From Pseudomonas frederiksbergensis (GTDB taxonomy: Bacteria > Pseudomonadota > Gammaproteobacteria > Pseudomonadales > Pseudomonadaceae): a stretch of 64,000 nucleotides of DNA. The notes under the pieces are model-generated. The model was not told the DNA's origin. It saw only the letters and a list, made by a program, of their open reading frames with translations, and made no database searches. The position numbers and the translations under genes were made by a program. Of the stretch, positions 25,109 to 33,933 are shown piece by piece (position 1 is the first letter of the stretch; the number at the start of each line of letters is the position of its first letter). The stretch covers positions 51,976 through 115,975 of the forward strand of contig NZ_MOBP01000021.1 in NCBI RefSeq assembly GCF_003732665.1. Reading direction: 5' to 3'.

Positions 25109-26125
25109 TCATTGAAGACTGGCACTCACCTTATCCGCCACATCCTTCGGCACCCAAGCCTGCCAAACATCCGGGTGCGCCTTCATGAAGGCCTCCGCGG
25201 CCTGACGTGGCGCGGTGTGTTTCTCGCTCATCTCGGCCAGGGCCTTGTTCAACGGCTCGATCGGCAAATCGACCTTGCTGAAGAACTGGGCAATCTCTGG
25301 ATGCTGTTTCTGGAATGGCGTGGACACCCCAATCGACAGTTTCGACGCCAGGGAACGGGTCGGTTTGGGATTCGGGTTGTCGGCGTCGGTCAGGGTTTTC
25401 CAGGCTTCGGCGTCAAACGGCGGTTCTTCCAGTTGAATCAACTTGAACTTGCCGAGCAATGGCGTCGGTGACCAGTAATAGAACAGCACCGGTTTGCCCC
25501 GGCGGATCGACGAGGCGATTTCCGCGTCCAGCGCCGCGCCGGAACCGCTGCGAAAATTCACATAGCTGTCGTTCAAGCCGTAGGCCGTGAGCTTCTGCTT
25601 GTTGACCACTTCCGAAGTCCAGCCAATCGGGCTGTTGAGGAAGCGGCCCTTGCCCGGGCTTTCCGGATCTTTGAACACGTCCTTGTATTTCGGTAAGTCG
25701 CTGACGCTGCGCAGGTCCGGCGCCAGGGGCTTGATGCCTTTGGCCGGATCGCCCTTGATCACGTATTCCGGCACCCACCAGCCTTCGGTGGCACCCTTGA
25801 CCGTATCGCCCAGGCTCGCGACCTTGCCTTCGGCCTCGGCCTTGACCCACACCGGACTGCGCCCGGCCCATTCTTCGCCGATGACCTGGATGTCATTGTT
25901 GGCCAGGGCGGTTTCCAGGGTGATGGTGGTGCCCGGCAACGTGTCGGTGGGCAGGCCGTAGCCCTTCTCGACAATGATCCGCAGGATATCGGTAATCAGG
26001 CTGCCGCTTTCCCAGTTCAGGTCGGCGAAGTGAATCGGCGCCTGGGCGGCGAATACCGGGGCCGGCCCGGCCAACAAGCCAAACGTGGCCAGGGTAGCGG
26101 CCAACAACCGTCGAAGTCCTTTCAT
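25109..26125 (-). CDS. Glycine-betaine-type ABC substrate-binding protein
   Basis: The protein has 338 aa, with a signal peptide MKGLRRLLAATLATFGLLAGPAPVFA (1-26). It has the OpuAC/ProX fold: IHFADLNWESGSLITDILRIIVEKGYGLPTDTLPG at the start of the mature part, then WVPEYVIKGDPAKGIKPLAPDLRSVSDL, and IRRGKPVLFYYWSPTPLLGKF near residue 230. These bind quaternary ammonium compounds such as betaine, choline or carnitine. The start follows GAGGTGCAAAAGC. No permease or ATPase gene adjoins it, so it must serve a transporter encoded elsewhere. Confidence 0.88.
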   Translation of the reverse strand: MKGLRRLLAATLATFGLLAGPAPVFAAQAPIHFADLNWESGSLITDILRIIVEKGYGLPTDTLPGTTITLETALANNDIQVIGEEWAGRSPVWVKAEAEGKVASLGDTVKGATEGWWVPEYVIKGDPAKGIKPLAPDLRSVSDLPKYKDVFKDPESPGKGRFLNSPIGWTSEVVNKQKLTAYGLNDSYVNFRSGSGAALDAEIASSIRRGKPVLFYYWSPTPLLGKFKLIQLEEPPFDAEAWKTLTDADNPNPKPTRSLASKLSIGVSTPFQKQHPEIAQFFSKVDLPIEPLNKALAEMSEKHTAPRQAAEAFMKAHPDVWQAWVPKDVADKVSASLQ

Positions 26126-26253
26126 GCTTTTGCACCTCGTGCTTTCACAGCAATAGCAGGATGGCCTGGCAGACAAGACCGCAAGCCTCTGAATACTCAG
26201 TCCACTGACTGTAGTAGAGGTTCCTGCTTTTTAGGGATCACAAGGTACGAGGA

Positions 26254-26457
26254 TTACTTTTCAGAAGGTTGCTGCAAGCGGGCAAGCTCCCTTCGCACCA
26301 TGCTGGCGTACTCCGCCGGACGCAAGGTGTAGATCTGTGACGCCACCCAGGTCAGCCAACCACTCTGCAGAATGGCCTTCTGGTCAAAAAGGCGCTGGGC
26401 CTCGACCTGTGCGCTGGCGAGGTTCTGCACATGGAAATCGGCGCGGGTCAGGGGCAT
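26254..26457 (-). CDS. Small conserved-type hypothetical protein
   Basis: The protein has 67 aa, is mostly helical and charged, and lacks cysteines and a signal peptide. Its ATG overlaps the stop of the upstream gene at 26457 (TAATG), which argues that both are translated as a coupled pair. I recognise no domain. Confidence 0.6.
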   Translation of the reverse strand: MPLTRADFHVQNLASAQVEAQRLFDQKAILQSGWLTWVASQIYTLRPAEYASMVRRELARLQQPSEK

Positions 26458-26906
26458 TACTCGCTGGCCTTGAAGGTGACCAGTTCACCTTTGCGCCACT
26501 TGGCGGCCTTGGCGGTGACTGCCTTGAGGGTTTTGGTCAGGCCTTCCTGCAACTGCTGATGGGCGGCGAACACCATCACCACGCTATGGCCTTCCTTGAA
26601 CACGATGCCGTGGCCGTCGGCGGTGGTGACAAACGCGTAATCGCCCAGGCCGTAGACCGTCAGTTTGATTTCGCGGAACTTGATGTCCAGTTTGCCGCCT
26701 TCGCGACTGGGCAATACCGAAGCGCTGAAATGATCGCCGACCTTGAGTTTCAGACCCGGTTTGTCGTCCACCACCAGCGAGGCTTCGGTGTCGATTTCGG
26801 CAATGTAGATGCCTTCGGCGTTCTGTTCGGTGACGTAGACGAAACGGGACTGGAACTGCTTGACCAACTTTGCCCGCAAATCACCCAGAACAAACAATGC
26901 GTGCAT
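26457..26906 (-). CDS. Hypothetical cytoplasmic protein coupled to 26254-26457
   Basis: The predicted protein is 149 aa from MHALFVLGDLRAKLVKQFQ. A longer frame to 27053 is possible but its N-terminus looks non-native. The middle has a beta-rich appearance (FVYVTEQNAEGIYIAEIDTEASL, DIKFREIKLTVYGLGDYAFVTT), followed by a helical segment with HQQLQEGLTKTLKAVTAKAAKW. No known motif is seen. The ribosome binding site is weak for either start. It is translationally coupled to the 67-aa gene downstream. Confidence 0.6.
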   Translation of the reverse strand: MHALFVLGDLRAKLVKQFQSRFVYVTEQNAEGIYIAEIDTEASLVVDDKPGLKLKVGDHFSASVLPSREGGKLDIKFREIKLTVYGLGDYAFVTTADGHGIVFKEGHSVVMVFAAHQQLQEGLTKTLKAVTAKAAKWRKGELVTFKASE

Positions 26907-27333
26907 ATCAAGATTACTTACTGCCAAGGAAACATCCCCACATCTGAAAATGATGCCGTGCGCAGGAAAAACGCACAGCAGAAAAAAGGCCATGGCGAAG
27001 TGTTGCCGAATGAGCCGGGTTGAAATCCTGAACTGAGCTGAGCGCTCATCCATCGCGAAGTTGTGAGATTACTGGATTGTCACTCGCGCCGTCCCCCCTG
27101 ACGTTCGCCAGACGTTGAAGGAAAAAGCCCTTCTTGCGGCCAGAAAAAGCGGACTACTGACTTTAGGGAAAATTCTCACTAAGAAAAGCACTTTTCCGAC
27201 ATATCGCTCGTAAAAAATTGCTTTAGATGGATGCCAATCGCCAACCAGTGATGGCGATTCTAGAGCAGCCACGCTCATCGAGACTACTAAAACGACGCAC
27301 GCACGTCGGTTAACACACGAAAAGGACTTCTGT
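26907..27333. other. Intergenic region without a supported gene
   Basis: This 427-bp region separates a leftward and a rightward small gene and is less GC-rich than its surroundings. It must hold both promoters. I see no RNA gene, repeat or clear operator. Confidence 0.4.
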
Positions 27334-27582
27334 ATGTGCACCATGACTCACTTTGCGCATTACCCGGCACCTCACACAAACCACCCGGCGCCCCTGCTCC
27401 CCATGGTGTTCCAGGTCTATGCCCTGCCGCTTCAGCCCTTGGTCATGCCGCGCTTCCAGGTCATACCGGCGGGCAAGTCTTTCTTTCATATCAGGGAAAC
27501 TTCCACCGGTCGTGTAAGAGGTTTCCGCACACACCATAACGAGGCCTGCGCCCTCGCCCGTTCATTGGCGGCCCGTGACTGA
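27334..27582 (+). CDS. Small hypothetical protein
   Basis: The protein has 82 aa. The ATG follows AAGGACTTCTGT, a good ribosome binding site. The C-terminal half (FQVIPAGKSFFHIRETSTGRVRGFRTHHNEACALARSLAARD) looks like a small alpha/beta domain with basic residues; the N-terminal 35 residues are rich in Pro and His. No family is recognised. Confidence 0.6.
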   Translation: MCTMTHFAHYPAPHTNHPAPLLPMVFQVYALPLQPLVMPRFQVIPAGKSFFHIRETSTGRVRGFRTHHNEACALARSLAARD

Positions 27583-27731
27583 GGCATTTGCCCTTAATGA
27601 CGTTTCGTCACGCCGACGACTTAACTCAGCCGTCGGCCGGCAACTACTGCCATACTGCACGACCAATGAATTCCGGCCCCTCGGCGGACGGCGTTCAATA
27701 CAACAGAACATTTCCAAGGGAAGGCTGCTAC

Positions 27732-27962
27732 GTGACGGAATTTGATATCGGCGAATTTTTTATCCGGGGCGAAGCCAGAGAGGTCGAAGGCGAATTCCAG
27801 GCTGTCATTGTGATGCGCACCAAACCACCCTTGAACACCGTGACCTACCACCAGGTCGAGAAGGATCGCTGGTTCAAGACCTCCGACGTCGCCGCCGTTG
27901 CCGCCCAGGAAGCCGCCAAGGCCTTGAAGCTGGCCGTCGACAATGGCGCCCTGAAAGCCTGA
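27732..27962 (+). CDS. Small hypothetical protein
   Basis: The predicted protein is 76 aa from a GTG start (MTEFDIGEFFIRGEAREVEGEF), chosen because AGGGAAGG lies just upstream. An ATG 66 bp earlier lacks such a site. The sequence has two beta-like strands followed by a C-terminal helix (DVAAVAAQEAAKALKLAVDNG). No domain is recognised. Confidence 0.6.
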   Translation: MTEFDIGEFFIRGEAREVEGEFQAVIVMRTKPPLNTVTYHQVEKDRWFKTSDVAAVAAQEAAKALKLAVDNGALKA

Positions 27963-28091
27963 TTCCGCTTTGCCGTCTATGCTCTCCCTGCTTTGAACCA
28001 TCGCAATCGAACTCCTGACGCGCGGCTCCCTCAGATGCAGTGAAGCCGCACCTCAGACTTCGCACTCGACGCGACCCGCAAGGAGATGGAC

Positions 28092-28331
28092 ATGGATTCA
28101 CCTACACACGATTTGAAAGGCTTGTTCGACCAGCTCGGCCTGGACTCCAGCGAAAAGGCCATCGACGATTTCATCGCCAGCCACTCACCGCTTCCCGACG
28201 ACAAAAAACTCATCGACGCCGAATTCTGGACCCCGCAACAGGCCGGGTTCCTCAAAGAACAACTGCGTGAAGACGCGGATTGGGCACGGGTGGTGGATGA
28301 CTTGAACTTGCGCATGCATCAGGTTCACTAG
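28092..28331 (+). CDS. DUF2789 family protein
   Basis: The protein has 79 aa. The second of two nearby ATGs was chosen because AAGGAG lies 7 bp before it. The sequence MDSPTHDLKGLFDQLGLDSSEKAIDDFIASHSPLPDDKKLIDAEFWTPQQAGFLKEQL is the full helical DUF2789 domain, found widely in gammaproteobacteria. It is cytoplasmic and of unknown function. Confidence 0.85.
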   Translation: MDSPTHDLKGLFDQLGLDSSEKAIDDFIASHSPLPDDKKLIDAEFWTPQQAGFLKEQLREDADWARVVDDLNLRMHQVH

Positions 28332-28389
28332 GCTGCACACCTGAAAAAATCTTGAGCAAAAAAGAGCCCCCTGAAGTGTGCGCTTGCCT

Positions 28390-28520
28390 GTGGCGAGGGG
28401 GCTTGCCTGTGGCGAGGGGGCTTGCCCCCGTTGGGCCGCGAAGCGGCCCCCTCAGGTTTACCGAGCTGCCTGGATTGGCGACTGCTTCGCAGCCGAACGG
28501 GGGCAAGCCCCCTCGCCACA
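28390..28520. repeat. REP pair of the gtggcgagggggcttgcccc type
   Basis: The left arm tgtggcgagggggcttgccc (partly duplicated in tandem at 28390 and 28410) faces the right arm gggggcaagccccctcgcca. The inner pair is ccgcgaagcggc and gcttcgcagccg. The same family occurs at 32183 and 60678. Confidence 0.85.
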
Positions 28521-28552
28521 AAAAGCCCGTCAAGTGATCAATAAGCCTCGCA

Positions 28553-30157
28553 CTAGCGCGGCTTCTCGGGTTTGTAACCCAACCGCAACCCACCCCAATG
28601 CCGCCCCTTGACCGTGATCGGCACCGACAAGTCGTGCATCAACTCGCCGGTATCGCGGGTGTAGGTCTGCAACAGCACCGGTTGCTGATGGCTGCCGCAG
28701 CGAATGCCAGTGCGATCAGCGAACTTGCGCTTGGTGCGGTTTTGCAGGGTATCGACCTGAGTATCCCCGGTCAGCGGCTGGCTGAACACGGTGTTATGGG
28801 TCGGCACATAGCCCTGCTGGGTGCAGGCGATGGCAAACACCAAACCTTCATGGCGCGGTAGCAACGGTTCCTGAATCGCCGGCAGCACCTGATCGGTGTA
28901 ACGGTCGAAGCGTGTCTGGAACTTGGCCGGGCTGGTATTGGGGATCGCCTGATAATTGCGATCGAACAGGTCATCGAGACTGACCCGCCCCTGGTCAATG
29001 TCCGCTTCAAAGCGGGCAGCAATCTGGCTCGCGCCTTCTCGGGCCAGGTCATAAATCCGTTGGTGATAGTCGTCCAGCCCGACCTCGGCCAGGCGTTCGC
29101 TGATGGTTTCGGCCTGGCCTTCCATCTGCACCGCCGCCTGGGCCAGGCGCTGGGTTTGCTGGTCGCTGATCGCCAGGTCGCCACGCATCTGCTCGATGGC
29201 ATGGAACAGGCTGTCCAGTTGCTCGCGGTTGGTCTCAGCCCCCCGGGCGATTTCCCCGACTTGCTGTTCAACACCGGCGGACAGGCGTGCGATGTTTTCC
29301 AGATGCTGACCGGTGTGTTCCACCTGTTTGACGCCGACGTCCAGGTCGCTGGAAAGTTGGCGGATCTGCTCCACCACTTGCGCGGTGCGTTGCTGGATAT
29401 CGGCAACCATTTCCCCGACTTCACCAGTGGCCGTCGCCGTGCGCGCCGCCAGCCCGCGAACTTCATCCGCCACCACGGCAAAGCCGCGGCCATGTTCCCC
29501 GGCCCGGGCCGCTTCGATGGCGGCGTTGAGCGCTAACAGGTTGGTCTGGCTGGCGATGGACTGGATCACCAACGTGACTCGCTGGATATCGTCGCTGCGC
29601 AGGCTCAAGGCCTCGATCAGTTCTCGGCTGGCACTGGCGCGCTGACTGAGTTGATGCATGCGCGAGATTGACTCAATCAGCTCCGTGCGTCCGGCGGCAC
29701 TGCTCTGATGAGCTTCGCTGGCCGCGCCCAAGGCTTCTCGGCTGAGGGTCGACGTGGCTTGTTCGGTGCTGATCATCACTTCGGCATTGCTGACGATGCG
29801 CTTGGCGGCGTCGAGCTGCGACTGCACTTTCTCGGCCAGTTGCTTGACCGAAAATGCCACGCCAGCGGCGGACAGTGCGTTGTGACTGGTGGTGTAGGAA
29901 AGATCGCGAGTGAGCTCGGCGATGGCGCTGGTGGCGTTCGCCGGGATTGAATCGGTGATCGCCCGGGAGCGCAGGCGCGGCAACCAGATAATCAGCACCG
30001 CCACCGGCAAGCCGATGTACAGCGATGCGCCACCCAGGGACATGCCACAGAGCAACAGCACCAGGGCGATGCTTTGCAGTGTCGGCGTCAGCCAAAGGTC
30101 CTTTGCCGCTGGCACGGGTGCAGGAACTGCCCCAACCAGAGATCCGTCTCTCGTCAT
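28553..30157 (-). CDS. Methyl-accepting chemotaxis protein with C-terminal sensor domain
   Basis: The protein has 534 aa. Two adjacent membrane helices lie near residues 25-65 (LQSIALVLLLCGMSLGGASLYIGLPVAVLIIWLP). The cytoplasmic signalling hairpin follows directly, with the invariant tip IASQTNLLALNAAIEAARAGEHGRGFAVVADEVRGLA near residue 215. A C-terminal domain of about 170 residues follows (ASQIAARFEADIDQGRVSLDDLFDRNY, then HDLSVPITVKGRHWGGLRLGYKP), which looks Cache-like. The sensor is therefore after the signalling part and in the cytoplasm, the reverse of classical receptors. The start follows GGGGTGACGAAG. Confidence 0.88.
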   Translation of the reverse strand: MTRDGSLVGAVPAPVPAAKDLWLTPTLQSIALVLLLCGMSLGGASLYIGLPVAVLIIWLPRLRSRAITDSIPANATSAIAELTRDLSYTTSHNALSAAGVAFSVKQLAEKVQSQLDAAKRIVSNAEVMISTEQATSTLSREALGAASEAHQSSAAGRTELIESISRMHQLSQRASASRELIEALSLRSDDIQRVTLVIQSIASQTNLLALNAAIEAARAGEHGRGFAVVADEVRGLAARTATATGEVGEMVADIQQRTAQVVEQIRQLSSDLDVGVKQVEHTGQHLENIARLSAGVEQQVGEIARGAETNREQLDSLFHAIEQMRGDLAISDQQTQRLAQAAVQMEGQAETISERLAEVGLDDYHQRIYDLAREGASQIAARFEADIDQGRVSLDDLFDRNYQAIPNTSPAKFQTRFDRYTDQVLPAIQEPLLPRHEGLVFAIACTQQGYVPTHNTVFSQPLTGDTQVDTLQNRTKRKFADRTGIRCGSHQQPVLLQTYTRDTGELMHDLSVPITVKGRHWGGLRLGYKPEKPR

Positions 30158-30276
30158 CTTCGTCACCCCATGCGTTTCTATTTGTTGTGCCTGCATTAAA
30201 CGCCACTACCGGGCCATTATCTATGGTCCGTTAGTCGCGGATGTTGCAGCAGGTCAACAAAAATCGCAGACGGCAA

Positions 30277-30333
30277 AAAGCATCGCGGGCAAGCCTCGCT
30301 CCTGTAGGAGCACGGCTTGCCCGCGATGGTGAC
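30277..30333. repeat. Short inverted REP pair
   Basis: The arms catcgcgggcaagcctcgct and agcacggcttgcccgcgatg are inverted around a centre of about 10 bp. It lies just beyond the dksA-like stop codon and could help terminate transcription there. Confidence 0.8.
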
Positions 30334-30342
30334 GCTACGAAA

Positions 30343-30747
30343 TCAGGCCTGACGCTGGTGCTTGTCGATCTGTTCGTGACGCTCTTGAGCTTCGATGCAG
30401 TACTTGGTGGTCGGGCTGATCAGCAGGCGTTTCAGGCCAATGGCCTCGCCGCTGTCGTCGCACCAGCCGAAGCTGTCTTCTTTGATGCGTTCCAGCGCCT
30501 GTTCCAACTGAGGCAGCATGCGCTGGTCGCGATCGATCGCGTTGACCAGCCAGGTGCGCTCTTCTTCAACGGAAGCCGCGTCGGCCGGGTCAGCCGGGGT
30601 GTCCAGACTTTCGATGGCGATGCGGTTCTGTTCGATGCGCTCGTGGGTTTCGACTTTCATGTTCTGCAACAGCTCGTAGAAAAAAGCATGTTGCTCGGCA
30701 TTCATGTAGTCATCCGCCGGCATGGCCAGCAACTTGTCCTTTGTCAT
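30343..30747 (-). CDS. dksA2: DksA paralogue lacking a full zinc finger (DksA2-like)
   Basis: The protein has 134 aa, the length of P. aeruginosa DksA2. The coiled-coil tip motif DPADAA (53-58), which enters the RNA polymerase secondary channel, is intact. Of the four zinc-finger cysteines of DksA only two remain: CDDS at 96-99 and CIEA at 117-120. DksA2-type proteins work without zinc and substitute for DksA during zinc starvation, acting with ppGpp on rRNA and amino-acid promoters. I saw no clear Zur box upstream. It is monocistronic. Confidence 0.85.
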   Translation of the reverse strand: MTKDKLLAMPADDYMNAEQHAFFYELLQNMKVETHERIEQNRIAIESLDTPADPADAASVEEERTWLVNAIDRDQRMLPQLEQALERIKEDSFGWCDDSGEAIGLKRLLISPTTKYCIEAQERHEQIDKHQRQA

Positions 30748-31083
30748 TGATATCTCTATAAAAAAACGTGCATTAAGGCGAATTAGGGAGCGTTGCGGCG
30801 GACCTGGGAGGCCGTCGCAAAGGCGCCGTTTATTCCAAGCGCCACCCGGCACTCAATTTACGAGGGCCGGCAGTCTAAGGCCGACTTGAGGCCTCAGCAA
30901 CTGAAAAGACAGCGAATTTGTCCGACAACACCCGCAAAGTGCACTACGGCAGCCGTTGTGGCGGTCATCGGAGTGCGTTTATAGCAAGAAATTCAGTCCA
31001 GCGGCTGTATATAGAAGACAAACGGCAGCGCCACGCGGGTCAGGCGTGGCGCATTTTGCGGTTTGTTTCGGGTTGTTTCTGTT
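30748..31083. other. Intergenic region with one hairpin
   Basis: This 336-bp region holds the dksA2-like promoter at its left and the end of the inositol transport genes at its right. The only structure I see is the hairpin at 31028-31052. No gene is supported. Confidence 0.4.
31028..31052 (-). terminator. Hairpin at end of inositol transport genes
   Basis: A 9-bp perfect inverted repeat (gcgccacgc, 31028-31036; gcgtggcgc, 31044-31052) lies 32 bp past the permease stop. The following T run on the minus strand is short, so termination strength is uncertain. Confidence 0.5.
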
Positions 31084-32106
31084 TCAGCGCTTGAGTTTGC
31101 GCTTGTTGCGGTACTGGTCGATCACCACCGCCACAACAATAATCAATCCCTTGATGATGTCCTGAATATACGCATCCACCCCGACAAAGGTAAAGCCGCT
31201 GGCCATCACCCCGAGGATCAGCGCACCAATCACGGTGCCAGTGATGCGCCCGACGCCACCGGCCAGGCTGGTGCCGCCAATGACTGCAGCGGCAATTGCA
31301 TCCAGTTCATAGGACATCCCCATTCCGGCCTGCCCGGTCGCGGCGCGGGCCGAGGCCACCACGCCGGCCAGGCCTGCGAGCAACCCGGCGATGCTGTAGA
31401 CGATCACCAGATGCCGCTTGACGTTGATCCCGGAAGTGCGCGCCGCCTGCATGTTGCCGCCGATGGCGTAGGTGTATTTGCCGTACTTGGTGTAGCGCAG
31501 GGCGATGTGGAAGATCACCGCCACCACCAGGAAGATAATGACCGGCATCGCGCCGTGGCCGATGGCGGTGTAGGAATCGGACAACATGCTCACCGGTTGG
31601 CCTTCGGTGTAATAGCGCGCCAGGCCCCGGGCCGAGACCATCATGCCGAGGGTGGCAATGAAAGGCGGGATCCCGGTGACGGCAATGATGCTGCCGTTGA
31701 TCGCCCCCGCCAACAACCCGACCCCGAGCCCGGCAATCACCGGTATCCACACCGGCAAGTCGGTCAGCGACGGAAACACCGCCCGGGCAAAGTCCGAGGT
31801 CTGGGCCAGGCTGGCGGCAATCATCGCCGACAGCGCCAACACCGAACCCGAGGACAGGTCGATACCGGTGGTGATGATCACCTGGGTCACGCCGATGGCC
31901 AGCAGGCCGATGATCGACACTTGCAGGATCATCAGCACCAGGCGCTGGGAATTCATCAGGAAGCTCTGGTCGCGCACGATCCAGCCAAACACCTCAAACA
32001 CCAGGCCGATGCCAATCAGCACCAGGAAGATGCTCAATTCGGTCGGAAAGCGCCGACGACTCTTGGTCGGTGCCGTTGCTGGCTTGTTTTCCAGTATCGC
32101 GTTCAT
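31084..32106 (-). CDS. Sugar (probable inositol) ABC transporter permease
   Basis: The protein has 340 aa of the RbsC/branched-chain permease type: about ten helices, the loop GVTQVIITTGIDLSSGSVLALSAMIAASLA and the C-terminal block AIAAAVIGGTSLAGGVGRITGTVIGALILGVMASG. The ATG was preferred over a GTG two codons earlier. Given the adjacent iol genes, the substrate is probably myo-inositol. A REP pair separates it from the ATPase gene. Confidence 0.9.
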   Translation of the reverse strand: MNAILENKPATAPTKSRRRFPTELSIFLVLIGIGLVFEVFGWIVRDQSFLMNSQRLVLMILQVSIIGLLAIGVTQVIITTGIDLSSGSVLALSAMIAASLAQTSDFARAVFPSLTDLPVWIPVIAGLGVGLLAGAINGSIIAVTGIPPFIATLGMMVSARGLARYYTEGQPVSMLSDSYTAIGHGAMPVIIFLVVAVIFHIALRYTKYGKYTYAIGGNMQAARTSGINVKRHLVIVYSIAGLLAGLAGVVASARAATGQAGMGMSYELDAIAAAVIGGTSLAGGVGRITGTVIGALILGVMASGFTFVGVDAYIQDIIKGLIIVVAVVIDQYRNKRKLKR

Positions 32107-32182
32107 AACCACTCACCTTCTAAAAAATCTGGCGTCGAATACATACCCTGTGACCAGTGATTACCTGTGGTCTGGAGCTTAC

Positions 32183-32280
32183 TTGTGGCGAGGGAGCTTG
32201 CTCCCGCCGGGCTGCGAAGCGGCCCCAAAAGCGTGGGACTGCTGCGCAGTCCAGCGGGAGCAAGCTCCCTCGCCACAGAG
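32183..32280. repeat. REP pair inside the transporter operon
   Basis: The arms tgtggcgagggagcttgctc and gggagcaagctccctcgcca face each other with the inner pair gctgcgaagcggc/gctgcgcagtcc. It occupies the gap between the permease and ATPase genes. Confidence 0.88.
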
Positions 32281-32297
32281 ACTGTGTTCGCCATTGA

Positions 32298-33863
32298 TTA
32301 ATGGCACTGGGACATACCCGAGGCCAATTGCATCACCCGTTCCTGGGTCGCTTCGCTGCGGTCGAGGGTGCCCATCAGGTCGCCCTCGTGCATGACCATC
32401 ACCCGGTCGCTCATGCCGAGCACTTCCGGCAGTTCCGAGGAAATCATGATCACCGCCATGCCTTCGCTGGCGAGGTAGGAAATCAGTCGATAGATTTCGG
32501 CCTTGGCGCCGACATCGATGCCACGGGTCGGCTCGTCGAGGATCAGGATCCGAGGGTTGGTCATCAGCCAGCGAGCGAGCAAGGCTTTCTGCTGGTTGCC
32601 GCCGGACAAGGTGTCGATGCACTGCTCAAGCGACGGGGTTTTGACCCGCAGCTTCTTGCACATGTCTTCGCACAACACCCGCAGGGCTTTTTGCTGGATA
32701 AAACCGTGGCCGGCGTAATGCGGCAGCACGGCCATTTCCATGTTCTCCAGGACCGACAGGCACGGGAACAGGCCACTGAGCTTGCGATCCTCGGTCAACA
32801 GGGCGAAGCCCTTCTCGATCGCCATGTGCGGATCGGTGATGCGCACCACCTGGCCATCGAGGCGAATCTCGCCGCCGTCGCTGGGCGTGATGCCGAAAAT
32901 CGCTTCGGCGACGTTGGTCCGCCCGGAACCCATCAACCCGGCGAGCCCGAGGATTTCCCCGGCGTGCAGGTCGAAGGAAACGCCTTTGAAAATGCCGTCC
33001 AGTTTCAGGTCGCGCACCGACAGCAGCAGGTCGCCAATCGGCTTCTCCCGCACCGGGAACAACTGGCTCAGCTCGCGCCCGACCATCATCGAAATCAGGC
33101 TGTCGCCGTCCATGCTGTCAGCCCGTTGCAGGCCGATGTAGGCACCGTCGCGGAACACCGCCACTTCATCGGCGATGGCGAACACTTCGTTCATTTTGTG
33201 GGTGATGTAGATGATGCCTTTGCCCTGGCTTTTCAGGTCGGCAATGATCGAGAACAGGTGGGCGACTTCCTTGTCGGTGATGGCCGAGGTCGGTTCGTCC
33301 ATGATCAGGATGTCGGAATCGTATGACACGGCTTTGGCGATCTCGACCATTTGCCGCTCGGCGATGCTCAGGTTGCCGACCTGCTCTTCCGGGTCGAGGT
33401 TGATGCGCAGGCGTTCCAGCAGTTTCGCGGTGCAGCGGTGCATTTCCCGGTGATCGACCATGTGCAGGCCATTGAGCTGTTCGCGGCCGATCCAGATGTT
33501 CTCGGCGATGCTCATGTGCGGCATCAGGTTGAGTTCCTGGTGAATCATTGCGATCCCGGCCTGGAGCGCCGACAGCGGGGTTTCAAACACCACTTTTTGC
33601 CCACGAAGGCGCAGTTCGCCGGCGTCCGGTTGGTAGATGCCGGCGATAATTTTCATCAGGGTCGATTTGCCCGCGCCGTTCTCGCCCATCAGGGCCAGCA
33701 CCGAGCCGGGACGCACGCGAAGCTGCACATCGGACAAGGCAATCACACCGGGAAAACCCTTGCTGACGTTGATGATCTCCAGCAGGTACGGCTCATCGAC
33801 AGGTGTTGCGGTTGGCTGGCTACCCACCAACGGGGTGCTCGAAGCAGTCGCTGAAGCGAACAT
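32298..33863 (-). CDS. Sugar (probable inositol) ABC transporter, double ATPase
   Basis: The protein has 521 aa and two ABC domains, as in RbsA/XylG. The first has Walker A GENGAGKST near residue 68, LSIAERQMVEIAKA and ILIMDEPTSAI. The second has a degenerate Walker A (GLMGSGRTN), an intact signature LSGGNQQKALLARWL and ILILDEPTRGIDVGAK. Asymmetric sites are normal for this family. It lies 70 bp after the binding-protein gene. It powers uptake with the permease at 31084-32106. Confidence 0.92.
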   Translation of the reverse strand: MFASATASSTPLVGSQPTATPVDEPYLLEIINVSKGFPGVIALSDVQLRVRPGSVLALMGENGAGKSTLMKIIAGIYQPDAGELRLRGQKVVFETPLSALQAGIAMIHQELNLMPHMSIAENIWIGREQLNGLHMVDHREMHRCTAKLLERLRINLDPEEQVGNLSIAERQMVEIAKAVSYDSDILIMDEPTSAITDKEVAHLFSIIADLKSQGKGIIYITHKMNEVFAIADEVAVFRDGAYIGLQRADSMDGDSLISMMVGRELSQLFPVREKPIGDLLLSVRDLKLDGIFKGVSFDLHAGEILGLAGLMGSGRTNVAEAIFGITPSDGGEIRLDGQVVRITDPHMAIEKGFALLTEDRKLSGLFPCLSVLENMEMAVLPHYAGHGFIQQKALRVLCEDMCKKLRVKTPSLEQCIDTLSGGNQQKALLARWLMTNPRILILDEPTRGIDVGAKAEIYRLISYLASEGMAVIMISSELPEVLGMSDRVMVMHEGDLMGTLDRSEATQERVMQLASGMSQCH

Positions 33864-33933
33864 GATCAGGTACTCCATCAGCAAGGTCGCAGTGGCCACC
33901 TTGCGTGCTTATTGTTGTTATTGGGCGGACGGG

